Below, piece after piece: positions 1 through 11,427 of a DNA stretch of 64,000 nt. How positions within the stretch are numbered: position 1 is the first letter of the stretch; each line of letters opens with the position of its first letter. The translations under genes were made by a program, and so were the position numbers. Below the pieces are notes generated by a model. It saw nothing but the letters and a program-made list of their open reading frames with translations, did not search any database and was not told the origin of the DNA. This DNA is from Robbsia sp. KACC 23696. Its GTDB lineage: Bacteria; Pseudomonadota; Gammaproteobacteria; Burkholderiales; Burkholderiaceae. The stretch lies in contig NZ_CP156626.1 of assembly GCF_039852015.1 (NCBI RefSeq), forward strand, positions 1 through 64,000. The letters run 5' to 3'.

Positions 1-1569
1 ATGATTAATTTTTGGCAACAATGCGCCGCGCAGCTCGAGCGCGAGCTGACTCCTCAGCAGTACCAGACTTGGATCAAACCGCTCGCGCCGGTAGATTTCG
101 ACGCGTCCACCAAGTTGTTGCGTATTGCCGCCCCGAACCGCTTCAAGCTGGATTGGGTCAAGAGTCAGTTCTCGGGACGGATCTCGGACATGGCGCGCGA
201 TTTTTGGCAGGCTCCCGTGGAAGTCCAGTTCGTTCTGGGCTCGCCCAATGGCGCCGCCATGCCCGCGAACGCGCCCAGCGGCGTGCGGATGCCGCTGCGC
301 CAGGCACTGAACAGCGGCGGCCCCGGCACGCCCCTCGCGAATGGCGGCTCGCGCGGCAATGGCCAGGCGCCGGCGTCGCCCACCGGCGTGCAGCCGTCGC
401 AAGTGCTGGCATCGCCTCCGGGCGAGCGCGGCACGGAAACCGCCGAAGCCGATCCCGATGCGCCCAGCCTGGACGCCGCCGAGGCGGCGGCGGCACGCCG
501 TAACTGGCGCGCGCCGGCCGCAGGCGCGGAGAACACGCAGCCGGTGGATCGCTCGAAGCTGAACAATGCGCTGACCTTCGAAACCTTCGTGACCGGTAAG
601 GCGAACCAGCTGGCCCGCGCGGCGGCAATTCAGGTCGCCGACAATCCAGGCATTTCCTATAACCCGCTGTTTCTGTATGGCGGCGTGGGCCTGGGTAAGA
701 CGCACTTGATCCATGCGATCGGCAACCAGATGCTGGTGGATAACCCCAGCGCGCGGATTCGCTACATTCACGCGGAACAGTACGTGTCCGACGTCGTGAA
801 GGCCTATCAGCGCAAGGCATTCGACGAATTCAAGCGGTATTACCATTCGCTCGATCTGTTGCTGATCGACGATATTCAGTTCTTCTCCGGCAAGTCCCGG
901 ACGCAAGAGGAATTTTTCTACGCGTTCGAGGCGCTGGTGGCCAATCGCGCGCAGGTAATCATCACGAGCGATACCTATCCGAAGGAAATCTCGGGCATCG
1001 ACGACCGACTGATCTCGCGCTTCGATTCCGGCCTGACGGTGGCGATCGAGCCGCCGGAACTGGAAATGCGCGTGGCCATCCTGATGCGCAAGGCGCAGAC
1101 GGAAGGCGCGATGGTGTCCGAGGACGTCGCCTTCTTCGTGGCGAAACACTTGCGCTCGAACGTTCGGGAACTGGAAGGCGCGCTTAGGAAGATCCTGGCG
1201 TACTCGAAATTCCACGGCCGCGAGATTACGATCGAATTGACGAAAGAGGCGCTAAAAGACCTGCTAACGGTCCAAAATCGCCAGATTTCGGTCGAAAACA
1301 TCCAAAAAACGACTGCAGACTTCTACAGCATCAAAGTCGCGGATATGTACTCGAAGAAGCGGCCGGCAAACATCGCCCGCCCGCGTCAGATCGCGATGTA
1401 TCTAGCCAAGGAATTGACGCAGAAGAGCTTGCCGGAAATTGGTGAATTGTTTGGCGGCCGCGATCACACCACCGTGCTGCACGCGGTGCGGAAAATTGCC
1501 GAAGAACGCAGCAAGGATCCGCAGTTGAACCACGAGCTGCACGTGCTGGAACAGACGCTGAAGGGCTGA
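1..1569 (+). CDS. dnaA: Chromosomal replication initiator protein DnaA
   Basis: DnaA is the AAA+ ATPase that binds DnaA boxes at oriC, melts the origin and loads DnaB. The N-terminal domain I (about residues 1-85) is followed by a long low-complexity Ala/Pro/Gly linker (about 85-180). The AAA+ core carries Walker [10 protein letters not shown] near residue 227 and Walker [10 protein letters not shown] near 285. Domain IV holds the DNA-binding signature [15 protein letters not shown] near 485. The 522-aa length, with an extended linker, fits Burkholderiaceae. The start codon is the first base of the window, so the promoter and oriC lie outside. It heads the conserved dnaA-dnaN-gyrB series. Confidence 0.98.
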   Translation: MINFWQQCAAQLERELTPQQYQTWIKPLAPVDFDASTKLLRIAAPNRFKLDWVKSQFSGRISDMARDFWQAPVEVQFVLGSPNGAAMPANAPSGVRMPLRQALNSGGPGTPLANGGSRGNGQAPASPTGVQPSQVLASPPGERGTETAEADPDAPSLDAAEAAAARRNWRAPAAGAENTQPVDRSKLNNALTFETFVTGKANQLARAAAIQVADNPGISYNPLFLYGGVGLGKTHLIHAIGNQMLVDNPSARIRYIHAEQYVSDVVKAYQRKAFDEFKRYYHSLDLLLIDDIQFFSGKSRTQEEFFYAFEALVANRAQVIITSDTYPKEISGIDDRLISRFDSGLTVAIEPPELEMRVAILMRKAQTEGAMVSEDVAFFVAKHLRSNVRELEGALRKILAYSKFHGREITIELTKEALKDLLTVQNRQISVENIQKTTADFYSIKVADMYSKKRPANIARPRQIAMYLAKELTQKSLPEIGELFGGRDHTTVLHAVRKIAEERSKDPQLNHELHVLEQTLKG

Positions 1570-1586
1570 TCGGCCTGCTGGCGTAG

Positions 1587-1630
1587 AAAGGGCGGCGCGG
1601 GGTTTCTCGCAGCCGCCCTTTGCTTTTTCT
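1587..1630 (+). terminator. Rho-independent terminator after dnaA
   Basis: A 10-bp perfect stem, AAAGGGCGGC at 1587-1596 pairing with GCCGCCCTTT at 1612-1621, is followed by a short T-rich tract (GCTTTTTCT). It lies 18 bases after the dnaA stop codon, so dnaA is probably at least partly uncoupled from dnaN. Confidence 0.8.
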
Positions 1631-2013
1631 GGCGCGCGTTTTTGTTCGCGCGCCCGCGACATTCCCGTCGATTCCGATCATTTCTGGATTTTCAGAGGCT
1701 TACGTGCGACCGCTACCACGCAATTGCGGGAGCACTTGCCGCGAGTCCATGCCACGGCAAGCGTTGCCGTGCGCAATGCGCATTGATTAGGCCTATCCGG
1801 CCTGTTGAATCTCCTGTTTTATAAGGCTTTTCGGGCCATTTTGAGGCACAATACGGTATTGCGCCGGAAGAAGCGCGCATGGCCTCGGGCGAGGGTTTCC
1901 AGGTCGCTTTAAACGCTTCTGACGGGCGATTCGAACCTGAACTGTCAACCGCCGTGGCGCGGAGTTGTCGGCGGGTACGGTGGTTGATTGCCTCTACACA
2001 AGAAGGATGTCGA
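1631..2013 (+). other. dnaA-dnaN intergenic region, probable dnaN promoter
   Basis: This 383-base stretch has no convincing gene. I looked for DnaA boxes (TTATCCACA or near variants) on both strands and found no cluster, so it does not look like oriC. It presumably carries the dnaN promoter, but no -35/-10 pair stood out. An open frame upstream of dnaN (from 1879) lacks a ribosome site and is not part of the sliding clamp. Confidence 0.5.
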
Positions 2014-3117
2014 ATGCTATTGGTCAAGACTGAACGGGATACGCTGCTGCGACCGCTGCAGACGGTATGCGGTATCGTCGAGCGGCGCCACACGCTGCCG
2101 ATTCTCGCGAACGTGCTGATAAAGAAAAATGGTGCGTCGCTTTCCTTCCTGTCGACTGACCTCGAAGTTCAGATCACCACATCGGCCGAGTGCGCCGCGG
2201 GCGCCGATACGGCGGCCACGACCGTCGCTGCCCGCAAGTTGCTGGATATTCTGAAGGCCCTCCCGGGCGGTGACGTCAGCCTGACTCTTGAAGACAAGCG
2301 CCTGGCCGTGAAGTCCGGCAAGAGTCGCTTCGGCCTGCAAATGTTGGCCGCCGACGAATTCCCGACGCTTGCCAAGGTCGAAGAATTCGGTGCGACCTTC
2401 AAGGTGCCGCAACGCGCGATGCGCCAGTTGCTGTCGGCGGTGCACTTCGCGATGGCGCAGCAGGATATTCGCTACTACCTGAACGGGATGCTGTTCGTGG
2501 TGGAAGGCAGCAAGCTGATGGCCGTGGCCACCGATGGCCACCGTCTCGCTTACTGCTCGACGACGATCGAAGGCAACTTCCCGAAGCAAGACGTGATCGT
2601 GCCGCGCAAGACGGTGCTGGAACTGCAACGCCTGCTCGAGGACATCGACGATCCGGTCGAGATCGCGCTGGGTGCGTCGCAGATCAAGTTCCAGTTCGGC
2701 CCGGTCGAATTGATTTCGAAGCTGGTCGAGGGCAAGTTCCCGGACTTCCAGCGCGTGATCCCGAAGGGTCAGGACAACCATTTCCTGATCGGTCGCGAAG
2801 AATTGCAGCGCGCTTTGCAGCGTGCGGCGATTCTGACCACCGACAAGTTCAAGGGTGTGCGTTGGCAGGTGAAGCCGGGCGTGCTCGGCATCACCTCAAG
2901 CAATGCGGACCAGGAAGACGCCAGCGAAGAGCTGGAGATCGCGTACGACGGCGACGCGATCGACATCGGCTTCAACGTCAGCTATTTGCTGGACGTCTTG
3001 GCCAACACGAAGGCCGACATGCTGAACATCGGCATGAAGGACTCGAACTCCAGCGCCTTGATCACCATCCCTGAGAACGATGACTTCAAGTACGTGGTGA
3101 TGCCGATGCGCATCTGA
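2014..3117 (+). CDS. dnaN: DNA polymerase III beta sliding clamp
   Basis: DnaN forms the dimeric ring that tethers DNA polymerase III and other DNA enzymes to the template. The start at ATG 2014 is chosen because AGAAGGA (2001-2007) sits at correct spacing and gives MLLVKTERDTLLRPLQ, the usual family N-terminus. The frame is open from 1879, but those 45 extra codons have no ribosome site. The product is 367 aa, the normal length, with the three-clamp-domain layout and the conserved ending MPMRI. It lies between dnaA and gyrB as in nearly all beta-proteobacteria. Confidence 0.97.
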   Translation: MLLVKTERDTLLRPLQTVCGIVERRHTLPILANVLIKKNGASLSFLSTDLEVQITTSAECAAGADTAATTVAARKLLDILKALPGGDVSLTLEDKRLAVKSGKSRFGLQMLAADEFPTLAKVEEFGATFKVPQRAMRQLLSAVHFAMAQQDIRYYLNGMLFVVEGSKLMAVATDGHRLAYCSTTIEGNFPKQDVIVPRKTVLELQRLLEDIDDPVEIALGASQIKFQFGPVELISKLVEGKFPDFQRVIPKGQDNHFLIGREELQRALQRAAILTTDKFKGVRWQVKPGVLGITSSNADQEDASEELEIAYDGDAIDIGFNVSYLLDVLANTKADMLNIGMKDSNSSALITIPENDDFKYVVMPMRI

Positions 3118-6045
<2,928 letters not shown>

Positions 6046-6123
6046 TTGGTGTTGTAGCCATGGGCCGTAAAAGCTTTATAGAACTCGTCTGAACCACGCC
6101 GGGTTTCGTGGAGGCCGGTTGGT

Positions 6124-6978
6124 TTAAGTTAATACTGCCTCGGCGACGTTGATTTTGCCGTGACGGTAGTAGTTTGCCTCAGCTTCGGCTGGAGGGATAT
6201 AACCGAGTGGCCCCATCAGACGATGATGGTTGAACCAAGCGACCCATTCCAACGTTGCGACTTCCACCGATTCGCGCGTTTTCCACGAACCGCGCCTGTG
6301 AATCACCTCTGCCTTGTACAATCCGTTGATGGTTTCAGCGAGCGCGTTGTCATAGCTATCGCCGCGACTTCCAACCGATGGTTCAATGCCCGCAGTACTT
6401 AATCGTTCGCTATAGCGAATGCTTAGATATTGAGATCCGCGATCCGAGTGATGCACCAATTTCTCATCGTTTGACGCTTGCCTTGCGTAAAGTGCCTGTT
6501 CTAAAGCATCCAAAACGAAATCGGTCGTCATCGAAGAGCTTACCCGCCATCCCACAATCCGCCGCGCGAAGACGTCAATGACGAATGCCACGTACAGCCA
6601 CCCTTGCCAAGTAGACACGTACGTGAAATCCGAAACCCACAGCTGGTTCGGGCGTTCGGCCTTGAAATGGCGGTTGACGCGATCCAGGGGGCACGGCGCG
6701 CTCTGATCGGGTATCGTCGTGCGAACGCGTTTGCCTCGCATTACACCGCGCAGACCGTGTCGTTTCATTAGACGTTGCACGGTACCGCGCGCGACCGTAA
6801 TCCCTTCTCGATTGAGCTGCTTCCAGACCTTCGGCACGCCGTAGACCTGACGGTTAGCCTCCCAGACCAACTTTACCTCTGGGCTGAGCATCTCGTCGCG
6901 TACTGCGCGGGGTGGGCGTTGCGAAGGATCCCGCAAACGCGCTGCATGGCGCCAGTAAGCCGACGGGGCCATCTGCAA
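6124..6978 (-). CDS. IS3-family transposase OrfB (DDE integrase domain)
   Basis: OrfB supplies the rve/DDE catalytic domain of an IS3 transposase. Visible motifs are WVSDFTYV (first Asp), HHSDRGSQY (second Asp) and DSYDNALAETINGLYKAE (Glu), followed by the usual FNHHRLMGPLGYIPPAEAE tail. The conserved frame continues upstream of the ATG at 6978 through codons reading AEVLKAFVDQHRDTFG, as expected if OrfB is normally made by -1 frameshifting from OrfA near the T-run at about 7075. Because IS30 separates it from most of orfA, the fused OrfAB enzyme is not made from this copy. Confidence 0.85.
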   Translation of the reverse strand: MQMAPSAYWRHAARLRDPSQRPPRAVRDEMLSPEVKLVWEANRQVYGVPKVWKQLNREGITVARGTVQRLMKRHGLRGVMRGKRVRTTIPDQSAPCPLDRVNRHFKAERPNQLWVSDFTYVSTWQGWLYVAFVIDVFARRIVGWRVSSSMTTDFVLDALEQALYARQASNDEKLVHHSDRGSQYLSIRYSERLSTAGIEPSVGSRGDSYDNALAETINGLYKAEVIHRRGSWKTRESVEVATLEWVAWFNHHRLMGPLGYIPPAEAEANYYRHGKINVAEAVLT

Positions 6979-7082
6979 AACCTTGCAGATCGGCTCGACC
7001 CCAAACGTGTCGCGATGCTGATCGACAAACGCCTTTAGGACTTCAGCCGGCGGTCGAGCTCCGCCTGGGCGAAAAAAGCGCT

Positions 7083-8309
7083 GGTGGGTTCAATGGGTCA
7101 TTGCAACACCTTCCTATTAATATCGAATGAGGGAGGGTTGAAGAATGGCACAGATGGGAAGGCCTGGGTTGCCGACAGAAGGCAAGGCGGAAGTTTGGCG
7201 GAGGTGGCGCGCCGGAGAATCGTTTCTTGGCATCGGCAAAGCGCTGGGCAAACCAGCCGGATCGATCTACGGCGTAATCCGGCTATGCGGAGGTTACAGC
7301 CCTGCTGTGCGCAAGCGATCGTTGCGGGCATTGACTCTCAGTGAACGTGAAGAGATTTCGCGCGGCGTGTCAGCCGGGCTTTCCATTCGGGCCATAGCGC
7401 GTGAGTTGCATCGTGCGCCATCCACCATTTCGCGTGAGATTGCGCGTAACGGTGGAACGGGCCACTATCGGGCTCTGGACGCCGATGAGAGAGCCTTGAA
7501 GGTTAGCTTGCGTCCCAAAGATTGCCTGCTGGAGCGCAACCCGCGCTTGCGCTACGCTGTTGAACGGAAGCTCTCTCGCGAATGGTCTCCGGAACAAGTA
7601 AGCGGCTGGCTTAAGCTCCGATATACCGATGACGAGTCGATGCGCGTGTCACACGAAACGATCTATCGCAGCCTGTTTGTGCAGGCGCGCGGCGTTCTAA
7701 AGAAAGAGTTGCAGTATCATTTGCGCACGCAACGCAAGATGCGTCATTCGCGCTTCTCCAGCACCAAGGGCGCGCGCAACAAGATAGCTGGGGCTGTTTC
7801 GATTCATGAGCGCCCGCCCGAAGCGGCCGACCGCGCCGTGCCTGGGCACTGGGAGGGCGATCTTGTCAGCGGCGCGAACAATACTCACGTCGCCACGCTG
7901 GTCGAGCGGCGCTCAAGGTTCACCATCCTCGTCAAGGTTAAAGGCAAGGACACGGTGAGCGTTGTGGCGGGCCTTAAACGCGAGGTAAAGCGGTTGCCGC
8001 AGCATCTACGCAAGACGCTCACCTGGGACCGTGGCATGGAATTGGCAAACCACAAAGACTTCACGATCGCCACGGATGTGAAGGTCTACTTCTGTGACCC
8101 ACGAAGTCCCTGGCAACGCGGCACCAACGAAAATACGAACCGACTTCTGCGACAGTATCTGCTCCATGGTACGCAGCTTGATCAATACTCGCAGGCGCAA
8201 CTGAACAAAATCGCAGCGCGCCTCAATGAACGGCCGAGAAAGACCTTGGGCTTCATGTCTCCGGCCGATAAACTACGCGAGGCTGTTGCGACGACCCATT
8301 GAACCCACC
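7083..8309 (+). mobile_element. Complete IS30-family insertion sequence
   Basis: The 25-bp terminal inverted repeats begin GGTGGGTTCAATGGGTC at 7083 and end with its complement GACCCATTGAACCCACC at 8309, differing at two positions. The element is 1227 bp. It is flanked by a 2-bp direct repeat CT (7081-7082 and 8310-8311), consistent with the short duplications of the family. One intact transposase gene fills it. Inserted within an IS3 element, it is the younger of the two insertions. Confidence 0.92.
7145..8302 (+). CDS. IS30-family transposase
   Basis: This DDE transposase has 385 aa. The N-terminal half holds helix-turn-helix regions, the clearest being [23 protein letters not shown] followed by [15 protein letters not shown], typical of IS30. 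The catalytic domain shows [12 protein letters not shown] (first Asp), [11 protein letters not shown] (second Asp) and [19 protein letters not shown] (Glu). It ends with the IS30 signature [24 protein letters not shown] about 10 bases upstream supports ATG 7145. The frame is intact, so the enzyme is probably active. Confidence 0.93.
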   Translation: MAQMGRPGLPTEGKAEVWRRWRAGESFLGIGKALGKPAGSIYGVIRLCGGYSPAVRKRSLRALTLSEREEISRGVSAGLSIRAIARELHRAPSTISREIARNGGTGHYRALDADERALKVSLRPKDCLLERNPRLRYAVERKLSREWSPEQVSGWLKLRYTDDESMRVSHETIYRSLFVQARGVLKKELQYHLRTQRKMRHSRFSSTKGARNKIAGAVSIHERPPEAADRAVPGHWEGDLVSGANNTHVATLVERRSRFTILVKVKGKDTVSVVAGLKREVKRLPQHLRKTLTWDRGMELANHKDFTIATDVKVYFCDPRSPWQRGTNENTNRLLRQYLLHGTQLDQYSQAQLNKIAARLNERPRKTLGFMSPADKLREAVATTH

Positions 8310-8587
8310 CTGGCGAGCTTTAAGATCTCGTTGGCGCGGCGCAATTCCTTGACCTCGCGCTCCAGCGCTTTTACGCGCTCACGCTCGGTACTCGTCACGC
8401 CGTCACGCTCGCCCGAGTCGACCTCTTCACGCTGCACCCAGGCAAGTAACGTCGCGCTGGAACACCCGATCATGGGGGCAATCGACTCGACCGCCGCCCA
8501 CATCGATGAATGCTCGCCGCGCTGTTCGCGAACTAGGCGAACGGCCCGCTCGCGCACTTCCGGGGAAAACTTCGATTTCTTGTTCAT
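8310..8587 (-). pseudogene. IS3-family orfA, 5' part, cut by IS30
   Basis: This encodes the helix-turn-helix DNA-binding subunit of the IS3 transposase, starting [19 protein letters not shown] and continuing into a leucine-zipper region ([19 protein letters not shown]). The IS30 insertion stops it after NEILKLA; in the present sequence it runs into IS30 and ends soon afterwards. The missing tail, SAFFAQAELDRRLKS and its stop, survives on the other side of IS30 at about 7035-7082. Joining the two halves across one copy of the CT target restores a normal OrfA. Confidence 0.85.
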
Positions 8588-8636
8588 AGCTCCATTCTCT
8601 CAAAGATTGGAGCCTCCTCAAATCCGGCGCGGTTCA

Positions 8637-9204
8637 GTCACTGTCAAAGCTCACGACCGCGATTGAGGCCGATAAGCTTGATGCTTTAATTGATGACCTG
8701 AAGGCAAGCGATGCGCCGGTCATCTCTTCGAACTTGTGTGAAGCAATCGCTGGCATGTATGACGAGACCGTTGCGAATTCCCTTGATGTTAGTTTTGACT
8801 GGTCTTTGCTGCATGCCGTCCCTGAGATAGCCAGATCCTCAAGTCGCATCCGTATCCAACGGGATTATTTCCCGCGTATCGATGCGGTTCGCCGAGAGTT
8901 ACGCTCCGTTGAGCTCGCGCGAGACGATACCTTTATTGGAACGGTCGAACGCCTTGATGGAGAGATTGAAGAGGATGGCCGACGTTCTGGTGACGTCATA
9001 CTGTCTCTCTTGCTTCCCGACGAAGGGAAAACCGTTCGAGCCAAAATCGTATTGAATTCCGAGGACTACGAACGAGCAATTACAGCGCACAAAAATAGTG
9101 GTGCCTATGTGCGGGTTGTAGGCCGGCTTCGGCCGGGTCGGCAACCAAGGCAGTTATCTGATGTTACGTCGTTCGAATTTTTGACGCGGGAAACTGCCGT
9201 TTAA
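8637..9204 (+). pseudogene. 3' fragment of an unrecognised gene, truncated by IS3
   Basis: An open frame runs straight out of the IS3 end (SLSKLTTAIEADKLDALID...) and stops at 9204. The first internal ATG is at 8755, and no ribosome site supports a downstream start. The roughly 188 remaining residues are acidic and soluble, with a C-terminal part reading GTVERLDGEIEEDG and SGAYVRVVGRLRPGRQ that suggests a small beta-rich domain. I do not recognise the family. A possible 5' piece (MGRKSFIELV, 6060-6089) lies on the other side of the IS3, 15 bases behind the gyrB stop. Rejoined at the GTC duplication it is one base out of frame, so either a frameshift exists or the link is false. Confidence 0.6.
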
Positions 9205-9269
9205 GTGGCGGCAACTGCTTTTGACAAAAGTGCTGCTTGGATCGGACTGGACACCGCATAACGACAGAT

Positions 9270-10644
9270 GGGAGTCTTAGGAATTTTGTGTGTGAGGCTA
9301 CCATTATGGAAATGGAGCAGTTATGCCACGCAAACCCAAGACACCACCTCGCGAACTGCCGTCAATCCCTAAAGAGCTGATTGATCAATTGGCATCAGGC
9401 CCGATGACTGTCGGTTCAATCGAGGATCTGTCCGCCGCTTTGAAGAAGGCACTCGAGCGCGCCTTGTGTGCGGAACTCGGTCAGCATTTGGGCTACGAGC
9501 CCAGGGGCTGAGAAGCCAGCAACAGCCACGAATCAGCGCAACGGGCATAGCGCTAAGAAGGTGCTGACATCCGACGGTCCACTGCATTTGCAGATTCCGC
9601 GAGACCGCGATTCAAGCTTTGGGCCGATCCTGATCCAGAAACACGAGCGCCGTTTTACAGACTTCGACGATAAGATTATCGCCATGTACGCACGCGGCAT
9701 GACGGTGCGCGAGATTCAGGCGTTGTTGCAAGAGCAGTACGGCACGGAGGTGTCGCCGGAGTTCATCGGCTCGGTCACCGACGCCGTAATGGACGAGGTG
9801 CTTGCCTGGCAGAGCCGTCCGCTCGAGCCGATGTATCCGGTGGTCTTCTTTGACGCTTTACGGGTAAAATCCGCGCAGACGGCTTAGTCCGCAACAAGGC
9901 TGTCTATCTAGCGTAGGGCGTCCTACTGGACGGTTCGCGCGATATTTTGGGCTTGTGGATCGAGAACACCTAAGGCGCCAAGTTCTGGATGAAGGTCTTT
10001 AATGACCTTAAGACTCGCGGCGTTCACGACATCTTGATCGCCGTCACGGACGGTCTGCAAGGCATGGGGCAAGCGCTTGGAGCCGTGTTCCCGAAGACCA
10101 CGTTGCAGACTTGCATCGTGCACCTAATTCGCAGCAGTCTGGATTACGCGAACTGGAAGGACCGTAACGCGTTAGCCACCGCGCTCAAGCCGGTGTACAC
10201 CGCACCGAGTGCCCAAGCCGCTGCTGCCGAACTCGATTCATTCGACGAAGGCGAATGGGGCCGTCGATATCCGACAGTCGCAGCAGCATGGCGAAGAGTG
10301 TGGGAGCGGGTGATCCCCTTCTTTACCTTCCCGCCGGCCGTGCGCAAAGTGATTTACACAAAGAACGCACTTGAGCGCGTGAATGCGGGCCTGCGCAAGA
10401 TCATCCGCACGCGCGGTCACTTCCCAAGCGATGAAGCGGCGACGAAGCTGCTGTGGCTGGTATTACGCAACATCACCGCTGGCTGGACGCGTGCCGCACA
10501 CGACTGGAAAGCCGCCATGAATCAATTCGCGATACTGTACGAGGAGCGCTTCACGCACCCTTACGACGGAGATATCCTCACACCGCTGCCCGCTGAAAAG
10601 CGGGTCGCCTTAACCGCCTCGAACACAAAAAATCTGACAGTCCC
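9270..10644 (+). mobile_element. Decayed IS256-family element
   Basis: A mutated mutator-type transposase is bounded by related ends: GGGAGTCTTAGGAATTTTGTG at 9270 and, inverted, CACAAAAAATCTGACAGTCCC ending at 10644. No matching 8-9 bp target duplication is visible. A short copy of the same right end occurs again near 33240. The element lies between the truncated gene at 8637 and the RiPP operon. Confidence 0.75.
9323..10600 (+). pseudogene. IS256-family transposase pseudogene
   Basis: The reading begins well at ATG 9323 (MPRKPKTPPRELPSIPKELID) but stops at 9511, just after GYEPRG. It resumes in another frame (KVLTSDGPLHLQIPRDRDSSF through MYPVVFFDALRVK) to about 9870. In-frame stops then follow near 9910 and 9970 before a third open stretch (GVHDILIAVTDGLQGM to the IS end). 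The mutator-family landmarks IPRDRDSSFGP, VFFDALRVK and TDGLQGMGQA are recognisable. The conserved terminus RLNRLEHKKSDSP lies in a different frame near 10610, so a further frameshift precedes it. With at least three disruptions this gene is dead. Confidence 0.85.
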
Positions 10645-10765
10645 CGCATCGAGATCTCCCCATTCCCAATTACACGCACAGGCAGCAAACTTGCCTGTAC
10701 CAATAGCGCATCGAACCGCACCAACCGGCCAGCACGTAGCGCCTAGTCAAACACACAAAACAAAA

Positions 10766-10793
10766 ATCTGCTGTTTTCCGGAAAACAGCAGAT
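10766..10793. other. 28-bp perfect palindrome
   Basis: ATCTGCTGTTTTCC at 10766-10779 is followed immediately by its exact reverse complement at 10780-10793. Read on the minus strand the hairpin is followed by TTTTTGTTTTG, so it could be a minus-strand terminator, although no minus-strand gene lies upstream of it. On the plus strand only A-rich sequence flanks it. Confidence 0.6.
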
Positions 10794-10795
10794 AG

Positions 10796-11195
10796 CAAAA
10801 CTGCGGCGTGTCGTCTAAGCTCCCTCGTATGGAGTACCCTCTGCATCAAAGGCAACAAGCCTTCGATGATACGTATCACGATCGACGCATCTCAGAGATC
10901 ACTTCGCGACAATACGAAGAAACCTTGCTATAGGCCAACGTCTCGTCATGCAGCGCAATAGACCGCTCATCAGGCTATCTCAAGCGGCTTTTTATTCGCT
11001 TGATGCGTTCACAGTAGCACGCCTCTTTGATCAACTTCAAGATATCATCCACAGCCCATCAAAACGACTTCGATCCCATTATTTGCTTAATTCGCTCTCC
11101 TTATATTAATGTATCCCCGTACCTTGTCAATCCGGATCCAAGTCCCCCCCAACCCTGGATGCCGGCCTACCACAGTGGAAAAAAGGAATAGAACT
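10796..11195 (+). other. Leader region of the RiPP operon
   Basis: These 400 bases between the IS256 remains and the precursor gene hold no supported gene. The last hundred bases are AT-rich (TTGCTTAATTCGCTCTCC then TTATATTAATG at about 11083-11111) and are the likely promoter area. No -35/-10 pair with standard 16-18 bp spacing is clear enough to call. Confidence 0.4.
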
Positions 11196-11351
11196 ATGAC
11201 GACGCACGACATCATCAAAAATCTCGAAGCGGAAAAGCGCCGCGCCTCAGAATCCGACGGCATCGAGGAAATGACGCAAGCTGAGCTCGAAAATATATGC
11301 GGCGCCGGTTCCGGCGGATTCGTTAACGCAACGTGGAACAAGTCTTTCTGA
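11196..11351 (+). CDS. RiPP precursor peptide, Xye/triceptide-like, double-glycine-type leader
   Basis: This 51-aa peptide is placed by AAAAGGA (11181-11187) about 8 bases before ATG 11196. The leader (about residues 1-37) is charged and ends in MTQAELENICGA. This matches the double-glycine-type leader pattern: hydrophobic at -12, Glu -8, Leu -7, Ile -4, Gly -2 and Ala -1. Cleavage after Ala37 by the C39 peptidase encoded downstream would leave GSGGFVNATWNKSF (residues 38-51). That core holds two aromatic-X-N/K triplets, F42-V43-N44 and W47-N48-K49, the motif that triceptide radical SAM enzymes crosslink into three-residue cyclophanes. The assignment to a Xye-like family is from motif memory, not a search. 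The peptide heads the maturation/export operon. Confidence 0.8.
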   Translation: MTTHDIIKNLEAEKRRASESDGIEEMTQAELENICGAGSGGFVNATWNKSF

Positions 11352-11379
11352 TTTCTAAACCGTAATTTTCGGTGCATAG

Positions 11380-11403
11380 GCATGGGTCCACATGGCCCCA
11401 TGC
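11380..11403 (+). promoter_or_regulatory. Hairpin between precursor and radical SAM gene
   Basis: A 7-bp perfect stem, GCATGGG (11380-11386) with CCCATGC (11397-11403), closes a 10-base loop. It lies between the precursor stop and the ribosome site of the next gene. There is no T-tract, so it is more likely an mRNA-stabilising or attenuating structure favouring precursor over enzyme expression, as is common in peptide natural-product operons. That role is inference. Confidence 0.5.
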
Positions 11404-11427
11404 TGTTACCAAGGAGCGGCGTCGCCC

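Larger units (their letters stand above)
6090..8636 (-). mobile_element. IS3-family element interrupted by a nested IS30 element
   Basis: The terminal inverted repeats are TGAACCACGCCGGG at 6090 and its near-complement CCGGCGCGGTTCA ending at 8636. A 3-bp direct repeat GTC flanks the element (6087-6089 and 8637-8639), the usual target duplication for IS3. The transposase genes orfA and orfB are read on the minus strand. A complete IS30-type element (7083-8309) sits within the end of orfA, so this copy cannot make its own transposase unless the IS30 leaves precisely. Without the IS30 it would be about 1.32 kb. Confidence 0.92.

Noticed and set aside
1631-2013. Possible oriC between dnaA and dnaN
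   Set aside because: No cluster of TTATCCACA-like DnaA boxes and no AT-rich unwinding stretch were seen; the origin is more likely upstream of base 1.
11083-11109. Sigma-70 promoter TTGCTT / TATTAA before the RiPP precursor
   Set aside because: Spacing is only 13-15 bp for the available -10 choices; too weak to annotate.
11109-11195. Longer RiPP precursor starting at ATG 11109
   Set aside because: The 29 extra codons lack a ribosome site, while AAAAGGA stands at proper distance from ATG 11196.
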